A stretch of 22,303 nt of DNA from an uncultured Bryobacterales bacterium. GTDB lineage: Bacteria; Acidobacteriota; Terriglobia; Bryobacterales; UBA6623. Shown in pieces: positions 14,058-20,949 of this stretch (position 1 is its first letter; each line of letters opens with the position of its first letter). A program made the translations under genes and the position numbers. The stretch spans positions 1 to 22,303 of the forward strand of contig CAMPKL010000002.1 of the NCBI GenBank assembly GCA_946887065.1, written 5' to 3'. Under the pieces are notes generated by a model. That model saw nothing but the letters and a program-made list of their open reading frames with translations. It was not told the DNA's origin and did not search any database.

Positions 14058-15245
14058 ATGAGCGACCTGTCCGTTGTCGTAGTTGGTCCGAACGAACTCT
14101 TGCGCCGTCAGGTGTGCGATGCGGTCGCGCTGCGCAATGCCCATGTGGCGCGAGAGTACGCAATCTATCCGGACGTCTCCCAGCGTCACGCGCTGAGCAA
14201 TCTCACCGAGCAAGATGTGCTGCTCGTTGAGCTAGACAGCAATCCGGAGGGGGGCGTGGCCTTGATTCAGCAAGTCGCGTCGTCGACCGAATCGATCACC
14301 GTGATGGCGTATTCGGCTATGAAGGACGCAGACTTGGTTGTCCGTTGCATGCACGCGGGCATTCGTGAGTTTTTGTCCGTCCCCTTAAACAGCGAACAAC
14401 TTAGCCAGGCGTTGCAGCGGGCCGCCAGCCGACGCCCCGACGCCAACATTGAACGTCCTCGTCGCCGCGGGCGGAACGTGGCGTTTCTTGGAGCGAAGGG
14501 CGGAGTCGGTTCGACCACGCTAGCAGCCAACTACGCTCTCGCGCTCCAGAAGGAATCCGGGGACGACGTCTGCCTCGTCGATCTCAACACTCAGCTCGGC
14601 GATGCCGCTTTATCGCTCGGGTTGGATCCTAAATTCAGCGTGGTGGACGCGCTTGCGAGCGCCGGTCGCCTTGACTACGATTTCTTGTCCGCACTGCTTG
14701 CGGAGCACCCTTCCGGTCTTTCCGTACTCGGCGGTCCAGACTCCTATGAGCCGGAGCGAGTTACGGACGGTTACGCCCTCGATACGCTGTTAGACCTGCT
14801 CGGTCAGAACTTCGCGTACTCGGTCCTGGACGCCGGCTCCGGAGGCGAGCACACCGCGGCCGCAGTGCAGCGAGCGGATCTCGTTTACCTTGTCATCCAA
14901 GCGGACATCCCGACCGTGCGAAACGCCCAAAGGCTTATTTCCCATTTTCAGGCAGCCATCGGAACCGGTCCGCGAATGGAGCTTGTGCTGAATCGAGTCG
15001 GAGCGAAAGAGCAGCTATCCCAGTCACAGGTCGAGAACACGCTCGGAACAAAAGTGCGCTGGAACGTGCCGAATGACTTTCGACGAATTCAGGATGCTCT
15101 CAACCGGGGCGTCCCCCTCGCCGACAATGCGTCTCCCGTCTCCCAAGCCCTGGAGGCCATGGCGCGCTCGTTTACAGGCAAACAGACCGAGGAGAAGGGC
15201 GGCTCCTGGCTGTCGTTGTTTAAGAAGGCCCCTGCGAAAGGATAG
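14058..15245 (+). CDS. tadZ: TadZ/CpaE, MinD-like ATPase with receiver-like N-terminus
   Basis: This 395-aa cytoplasmic protein positions the Tad machine at the cell pole in studied systems. The N-terminal 120 residues resemble a response-regulator fold (LSVVVVGPNELLRRQV...ITVMAYSAMKDADLVVRCMHAGIREFLSVPL) without the acidic pocket, as usual for TadZ. The ATPase domain begins with the deviant Walker A motif AKGGVGSTT (about 146-154), with signature Lys147 and SLVDLNTQLGD-type switch sequence (CLVDLNTQLGDAAL). The C-terminal part contains VLNRVG and a final loop WLSLFKK. A weak purine-rich stretch precedes the ATG. The gene is 15 bp upstream of tadA. Confidence 0.93.
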   Translation: MSDLSVVVVGPNELLRRQVCDAVALRNAHVAREYAIYPDVSQRHALSNLTEQDVLLVELDSNPEGGVALIQQVASSTESITVMAYSAMKDADLVVRCMHAGIREFLSVPLNSEQLSQALQRAASRRPDANIERPRRRGRNVAFLGAKGGVGSTTLAANYALALQKESGDDVCLVDLNTQLGDAALSLGLDPKFSVVDALASAGRLDYDFLSALLAEHPSGLSVLGGPDSYEPERVTDGYALDTLLDLLGQNFAYSVLDAGSGGEHTAAAVQRADLVYLVIQADIPTVRNAQRLISHFQAAIGTGPRMELVLNRVGAKEQLSQSQVENTLGTKVRWNVPNDFRRIQDALNRGVPLADNASPVSQALEAMARSFTGKQTEEKGGSWLSLFKKAPAKG

Positions 15246-15260
15246 AGGACTATTTGCGTC

Positions 15261-16544
<1,284 letters not shown>

Positions 16545-16561
16545 CCGGCGGAGAATTTCTC

Positions 16562-17542
16562 ATGAGCGCACTCGCCGTTGCAATTGCCGTCTTTCTCCTC
16601 GTCTTCCTGATGTTCTTGTTGGCGTCGTCGATCTTCGGAGCCGAAGAGCGCAGACGTCGTGAACAAGTCTCGCGTCGCCTTGAGGCCCTCAGCATGGCTG
16701 CCCGCCGAGGCGGCGATGATGACGACCGGCTCGACCTGCTCCGCCATGAATTGCTGGGATCGCTGCCCATCATGGACCGAATCCTGCACCGGATCGAGCT
16801 CTTCGGCAGGTTGCGTACCTTCCTCATTCAGAGCGAAGTGCCCTGGACGATTGGCGATCTTCTCACGCGAACCGGCGCCGCGGCCGTGCTCGGCGCCGCC
16901 ATCGCCTACTGGAGAACGGAGATATCGACTATCGCCGCTGTGACCGGCGCGTGCGCCGGCAGCATTCCTATTCTTTACGTCGCGTATCGCCGCAACAAGC
17001 GCTTCCTGGTGTTCGAATCTCAGTTGCCGGGCGCTATCGACTTGATTTGCCGCGCTTTGCGAGCGGGCCACGGGCTCGTGGCGGGCCTCAAGATGGTCGG
17101 CGACGAGGTTCCCGATCCGATCGGCAGCGAATTCCGCAAGACTTTCGACGAACAAAACTTCGGCCTTGAACTCAAGGAGTCGCTGTACAACCTGAGCGAG
17201 CGGGTGCCGCTCCAAGACGTCCGCATCATCGTTACCGCCGTCCTGATCCAAAGAGAAACGGGCGGCAATTTGGCCGAAGTTCTTGAGAAAGTGGCGCGGG
17301 TCATTCGCGAGCGCTATCGCCTGAAAAGACAGATTCGCACACACACAGCGCAGGGCCGTCTGACCGGGTGGATTCTAAGTCTGCTGCCGCTGATACTCGG
17401 CATCGGCCTGTTCATGGTTCGGCCTGAGTTCATGTCGACGTTATGGACCACCGACCGCGGGCGGCGTTGGCTGGTGACGGCGACGATCATGATGTTCATC
17501 GGCGCCGTCATCATCAGACGCATTATTCGGATCCGCGTGTGA
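16562..17542 (+). CDS. tadB: TadB inner-membrane platform protein (T2SSF domain)
   Basis: The 326-aa protein has an N-terminal helix (about 4-25), a cytoplasmic helical part, two helices around 100-145, a T2SSF domain (about 165-285; ALRAGHGLVAGLKMVGDEVPDPIGSEF and RETGGNLAEVLEKVARVIRER), and two C-terminal helices. TadB with TadC forms the platform on which TadA acts. The GG..T.G/NLaevL motif is the best family marker. The ATG at 16562 is 17 bp after tadA. Confidence 0.95.
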   Translation: MSALAVAIAVFLLVFLMFLLASSIFGAEERRRREQVSRRLEALSMAARRGGDDDDRLDLLRHELLGSLPIMDRILHRIELFGRLRTFLIQSEVPWTIGDLLTRTGAAAVLGAAIAYWRTEISTIAAVTGACAGSIPILYVAYRRNKRFLVFESQLPGAIDLICRALRAGHGLVAGLKMVGDEVPDPIGSEFRKTFDEQNFGLELKESLYNLSERVPLQDVRIIVTAVLIQRETGGNLAEVLEKVARVIRERYRLKRQIRTHTAQGRLTGWILSLLPLILGIGLFMVRPEFMSTLWTTDRGRRWLVTATIMMFIGAVIIRRIIRIRV

Positions 17543-17552
17543 GGAGCAAGAA

Positions 17553-18494
17553 ATGACGCTACCAGTCCTCATCTTCATTGCCGTCTTCTTTTTGGTGATC
17601 AGCGGCGGCCTCATTGTTAGCTACCGCCGCACCATTCACACGCGCCTGGCCCGTGCGGCATCGCCGAGCCTCCCGATGACGCCTGAACAGCGTGCTCATG
17701 ACCTGCAGGAGTACTACGAGGACTCAGCTACCCTACCCGGACCCGTGGAAAACTTGGTCGATCCGCTGAAGGATCTGGTCCCCCGCAGCGCGCAAGAGGT
17801 CAGCGTGGCGCAGATCCGTCTGATGCGGGCCGGCTACCGGCGCGACCGTTACCTCGACATTTTTTACGCCGCCAAAGTCGTCTCGCCGATCGTTTTCATT
17901 CTGCTCGCAACGGCGTTCGGACTGCAGACTTACGGCGCCTTCTTCGTCTATGTAACCGCGGCCGCTATCGGCTTCCTGTTTCCCGACTTCTGGGTCGGCT
18001 GGAAGATGAAGCGTCGCCAACTGGAAATTCGCTTGGGACTGCCCGAGGCTCTCGACCTGATGACCATCTGCGTTGAAGCCGGACTCGGTCTCGATCAAGC
18101 CATCTTGCGCGTCGCCGAAGAGATGCACTTGAGCCAGCCGGATGTCGCCGAAGAGCTCGTGCTCGTGAACCTGGAACAACGCGCGGGCAAGAGCCGCCGC
18201 GAAGCCTTCCGGAACTTGGCGCATCGCACCGGCGTGGACAGCGTGCGCGAATGGGTCGCCATGATGATCCAAACCGACCAGTTCGGCACCAGCATCGCCG
18301 AAGCGCTTCGCGTCCACTCCGACGCCCTGCGCGTCCAACGCACGCAAGAGGTGGAGGAGCAAGCGGCAAAAACAACCGTCAAGCTCGTTTTCCCGCTTGT
18401 ATTTTTTATCTTCCCTTCTATCTTCGTAGTCACCTTGGGGCCAGCGATGATTCGTATCACCGAGTCATTCCGAACCTTTTTTGGTGGACAGTAA
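17553..18494 (+). CDS. tadC: TadC inner-membrane platform protein (T2SSF domain)
   Basis: The 313-aa partner of TadB has an N-terminal helix (about 3-24), two helices around 108-145, and a T2SSF domain containing LGLPEALDLMTICVEAGLGLDQAILRVAEEM and MMIQTDQFGTSIAEALRVHSDALR. A C-terminal membrane segment follows (KLVFPLVFFIFPSIFVVTLGPAMI), ending in the usual 'GPa' turn. It starts 10 bp after tadB behind GAGGAGCAAGAA. The order and sizes match the standard tadABC core. Confidence 0.95.
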   Translation: MTLPVLIFIAVFFLVISGGLIVSYRRTIHTRLARAASPSLPMTPEQRAHDLQEYYEDSATLPGPVENLVDPLKDLVPRSAQEVSVAQIRLMRAGYRRDRYLDIFYAAKVVSPIVFILLATAFGLQTYGAFFVYVTAAAIGFLFPDFWVGWKMKRRQLEIRLGLPEALDLMTICVEAGLGLDQAILRVAEEMHLSQPDVAEELVLVNLEQRAGKSRREAFRNLAHRTGVDSVREWVAMMIQTDQFGTSIAEALRVHSDALRVQRTQEVEEQAAKTTVKLVFPLVFFIFPSIFVVTLGPAMIRITESFRTFFGGQ

Positions 18495-18506
18495 GGAGAC
18501 CACTCA

Positions 18507-18602
18507 ATGAATGACGTCACGCTAATTCGCGCCGTTGCCGGCATCGCCTTCGTTATCGTCTTGTTGATTCTGATTCAACGTAGGCGGACGAAGATCGACT
18601 AG
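18507..18602 (+). CDS. 31-aa single-helix membrane microprotein
   Basis: ATG 18507 follows a good ribosome site (TAAGGAGA, 18491-18498) placed just after the tadC stop, and the frame runs to TAG at 18600-18602. The peptide begins MNDVTLIRAVAGIAF, has one hydrophobic helix (about 8-23), and ends QRRRTKID, so the basic tail should be cytoplasmic and the N-terminus outside. It is not long enough to be recognised by family. Position and ribosome site argue that it is translated; a role with the TadB/TadC platform is a guess. Confidence 0.6.
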   Translation: MNDVTLIRAVAGIAFVIVLLILIQRRRTKID

Positions 18603-18760
18603 GAAGTTTTGAAAGCAGCCAGTGCCCGAAGCGCGGTGCACGATTCGTACACCACTAGAAAAGGAGGCTGTCCCCCAGCCACTCGATTGAGCAGCGAGTA
18701 TTTCGTCACAGGAGGCGGGATCGGGAGCGCCGGTAAATCCGGCCGGACGGGAAAATAGAA
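18603..18760. other. Structured intergenic leader before the DUF192 genes
   Basis: This is the largest gap inside the pilus cluster, 158 bp without a gene. It holds an operator-like palindrome (18635-18653) and a GGCTG-TCCCC-CAGCC hairpin (18666-18680). Two AGGAGG-like purine runs follow no start codon, and there is a second hairpin, GCCGG-TAAAT-CCGGC (18729-18743). No T-tract follows either stem, so simple termination is not indicated. I could not match it to a known riboswitch class. An internal promoter or an RNA-based control element is possible. Confidence 0.4.
18635..18653. promoter_or_regulatory. Operator-like 19-bp palindrome
   Basis: GGTGCACGATTCGTACACC is a palindrome around T18644 with a single mismatched pair (C18639/A18649). 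Its size and symmetry suit a dimeric helix-turn-helix regulator. It is not the same as the GGATAC repeats upstream of flp, although both contain ACG/CGT half-sites. Confidence 0.45.
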
Positions 18761-19261
18761 ATGCCCAACGATAGGGTATGCGTATTCAATCGAACGAGGC
18801 AGTCGTTCATGAGCCTGGACACCAGAGTGGCTGATACCCACCTAAGCCGGCTCCGAGGCCTCATTGGACGTAGGAGACTAGGACCGAATGAGGGCCTTTG
18901 GCTGGCGCCATGCCAGGGAATTCACACGATTGGTTTGTTTTTTCCAATCGATGTCGTCTACCTCGGGATTGGGGGAGAAGTAGTGCACCTGATTGAAAAT
19001 GTCAGTCCGTTTCGAATCACGCCGTTGCGCCGCAGCGCCCACAGCGTGTTGGAATTGCCCGTTAGGACGATCTACGAATCGCAAACGCGGGTCGGAGATC
19101 AGGTTGTCATCTGCTCGGCGGAGAGTATGGAAGGAGCGTCCTCGACACGGGAATGGCTCAATCAGCTCGCTGAGCGGCAATTAGAGGAAGGAGTCCAGGA
19201 GCCGGCAGCCGCGATGCGCTGGCGTGTACCAAGGCCGGAGGACAGCCAACCGCTGACCTGA
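18761..19261 (+). CDS. DUF192 family protein
   Basis: This 166-aa protein contains one DUF192 domain (about 5-118): ADTHLSRLRGLIGRR, EGLWLAPCQGIHTIGLFFPIDVVYL, VVHLIENVSPFR, and SVLELPVRTIYESQTRVGDQV match the family consensus of GLm-R, a core with 'h-i-t-i-g-m-f-P-iDvvfl', and 'vLELpaG'. There is no signal peptide, whereas many DUF192 proteins are secreted. The C-terminal 45 residues are acidic and unassigned. The biochemical function of DUF192 is unknown. The start has only a weak GGGAAAA upstream. It is paralogous to the N-terminal half of the next gene. Confidence 0.82.
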   Translation: MPNDRVCVFNRTRQSFMSLDTRVADTHLSRLRGLIGRRRLGPNEGLWLAPCQGIHTIGLFFPIDVVYLGIGGEVVHLIENVSPFRITPLRRSAHSVLELPVRTIYESQTRVGDQVVICSAESMEGASSTREWLNQLAERQLEEGVQEPAAAMRWRVPRPEDSQPLT

Positions 19262-19288
19262 CGTACGTCGGGGAGCCGGAGGGGAGTC

Positions 19289-19966
19289 ATGATAATGGCG
19301 CGAGAACGAGTATTGGTCTTCAATCAGACCCGCGAGTCGGTTCTCAGCCTAGGGGCTGATGTAGCTGACGGGCTAGTCGATCGTTGGGGCGGCCTCGCCC
19401 TCGGCGCACATTTGCGCCCTGGCGGCGGCCTCTGGATCAATGCGTTCCGCGTGCTCCATACCATCGGCGTTACTTCCCCGGTCGACGTCGTGTGTCTCAA
19501 TCCGTCCAATCAGGTTGTCGACATCCAAGAAGACTTCCGCCCTTTCCGCTTCAAGCTGCTCCCAGATCACATCAGCAGTTTTTTGGAACTGCCGGCTCGA
19601 ACGGTCCGCGACTCCAAAACCGAGGTCGGCGACGAGGTAAGCATTTCGCCCAGCGAACAAGTCCGGCCGGTCGTTGCTCTGTATAGCAACGGGGGACCGG
19701 TCGCGCCGCACAGCGTCCAGAGCCTCAACAGGAAAGGAGCCCTCGTCCAGACCGAAGACCGTTGGTATCCGGGAACTGTCGTCGAGATGACTCTGAGATA
19801 TGATGACCACTACGCTAAGCTCTCGAAAATGGGCAAACCGGCCGGCGATTCGGTGCGTGTCAGGGCGAAAATCGTTGGTTCGGCGCAAGACGGCGTTCGG
19901 GTCGAATTCGTCTTCCTCAGACGAGCTGAAAAACGCGACTTCAACCGGTTTGCGCGGCGTGTGTAG
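19289..19966 (+). CDS. DUF192 domain fused to a PilZ-like domain
   Basis: Residues 5-118 of this 225-aa protein repeat the pattern of the upstream DUF192 protein (RVLVFNQTRESVLSLGADVAD, LHTIGVTSPVDVVCLN, SFLELPARTVRDSKTEVGDEV). Residues about 125-215 look like a PilZ beta-barrel: SVQSLNRKGALVQTEDRWYPGTVVEMTLRY and VRVRAKIVGSAQDGVRVEFVF align with the 'd.SlgGa.le....l..G..v.l.l' and 'v.g.Vv....g.giGvqF' parts. The c-di-GMP motif is degenerate: there is no clear RxxxR, and N-x-K-G replaces D/N-x-S-x-x-G. Nucleotide binding is therefore uncertain. Starts at ATG 19289 or 19295 share the GGAGGGGAG ribosome site, which fits 19295 slightly better. Confidence 0.7.
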   Translation: MIMARERVLVFNQTRESVLSLGADVADGLVDRWGGLALGAHLRPGGGLWINAFRVLHTIGVTSPVDVVCLNPSNQVVDIQEDFRPFRFKLLPDHISSFLELPARTVRDSKTEVGDEVSISPSEQVRPVVALYSNGGPVAPHSVQSLNRKGALVQTEDRWYPGTVVEMTLRYDDHYAKLSKMGKPAGDSVRVRAKIVGSAQDGVRVEFVFLRRAEKRDFNRFARRV

Positions 19967-19988
19967 CATCCTGGAAAGGAGAGGGGCG

Positions 19989-20519
19989 ATGAATAGATAT
20001 AAGAGCAAGCGCGGAGGTCAGGCACTCGTTGAGTTGGCCTTCATCCTTCCTTTTCTCCTGCTTGTTATCGCCAACGTTGTAAACTTTGGCGGCATGTTTT
20101 ACGCGGCGATCACGGTAGCCAATGCCGCGCGTAACGCCTCCCAAAATTTTATTTACGGCAGCGCCACGATCCGCAATACAAGAACCCCAACGGCCAGCCA
20201 AGTCTGGACGCTCGTCGAGCAGGATACCTACACTCTGCATAATCGAAACACCGTTGCAATTCGCGTATGCCTGGAGAATCGCAACGACCCTACCAGCCCC
20301 GCTTGCACCGAGCAAGGTCCCGCCGCCGGGACGTTTACCTTCACCAACCCCCCGATCGACACCCGCCCCGAAGGCGTCGCCTATCTCAACGGTTGGGTCG
20401 ACGTCGGTTATACCTACACGCCTTTCATCCCCCTGTTCGAGATCCCGGTCTTCGGCATTTCACTCTCCCCGCCGCCCCAGACGATCATTCGACAGTCTTT
20501 GATGAGGGTACTCAATTGA
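19989..20519 (+). CDS. tadE: TadE-like pseudopilin
   Basis: The 176-aa precursor begins MNRYKSKRGG followed by QALVELAFILPFLLLVI: Gly/Gln+1 cleavage site with Glu+5, then one hydrophobic helix. This is the TadE/TadF signature (DUF TadE-like). The mature part is periplasmic and contains a Cys pair (CLENRNDPTSPAC) that could form a disulfide. TadE-type pseudopilins are processed by the same prepilin peptidase as Flp and are needed for pilus assembly. AAGGAGAGGGGCG lies just upstream of the ATG. Confidence 0.88.
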   Translation: MNRYKSKRGGQALVELAFILPFLLLVIANVVNFGGMFYAAITVANAARNASQNFIYGSATIRNTRTPTASQVWTLVEQDTYTLHNRNTVAIRVCLENRNDPTSPACTEQGPAAGTFTFTNPPIDTRPEGVAYLNGWVDVGYTYTPFIPLFEIPVFGISLSPPPQTIIRQSLMRVLN

Positions 20520-20929
20520 CCGATCCTAGAAATCGAAGCCGTTCCGGTCAGTCTATAATCGAGTTTCAGCTCGTCATCGTGCTCTTTTTATTGACGATAT
20601 TCGGAACTTTCGAAATCTGCCGCCTTTTGCTGTCGTACACAACATTGGCTAATGCGTCCCGCGTCGCGATGCGCTACGCTTCCGTACACGGCTCCAGCAA
20701 CGATAGCGGGTATATTGCAACCACAACAGAGGTTGAGACCATTGTGCGGGACTTCACAAAGGGCTCCTTGATCGACCCGGCGCAGGTAACAGTCACTACA
20801 ACCTGGCCGGGGTCAAACGACCCGGGCGGTCCGGTGTCGGTTCGCGTGAGTTATCCGTACCAGCCGTTTATATTGTTGCCGATGCAGACGAATCTCGCTG
20901 CCAGCGTGGAAGGGATCGTTACCTATTGA
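20516..20929 (+). CDS. Second TadE/TadF-like pseudopilin (TTG start)
   Basis: This 137-aa protein uses TTG at 20516, whose last two bases begin the TGA stop of the preceding gene (TTGA overlap), giving MTDPRNRSRSG followed by QSIIEFQLVIVLFLLTIFGTF. The Gly/Gln+1 site with Glu+5 and Phe+6 again marks a TadE/F pseudopilin, followed by a hydrophobic helix and a periplasmic domain (SRVAMRYASVHGSS...). No ATG exists in frame nearby, and GAGGG lies about nine bases upstream of the TTG. The open frame extends further upstream, but there it is a shadow of tadE. Confidence 0.85.
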   Translation: MTDPRNRSRSGQSIIEFQLVIVLFLLTIFGTFEICRLLLSYTTLANASRVAMRYASVHGSSNDSGYIATTTEVETIVRDFTKGSLIDPAQVTVTTTWPGSNDPGGPVSVRVSYPYQPFILLPMQTNLAASVEGIVTY

Positions 20930-20949
20930 TAGGGGAAGGGGTAGAAGCA

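Noticed and set aside
18603..18760. A c-di-GMP (GEMM) or other known riboswitch before the DUF192/PilZ-like genes
   Set aside because: The context is tempting, but I could not find the conserved core sequences of GEMM or another class I know; kept only as an unassigned structured region.
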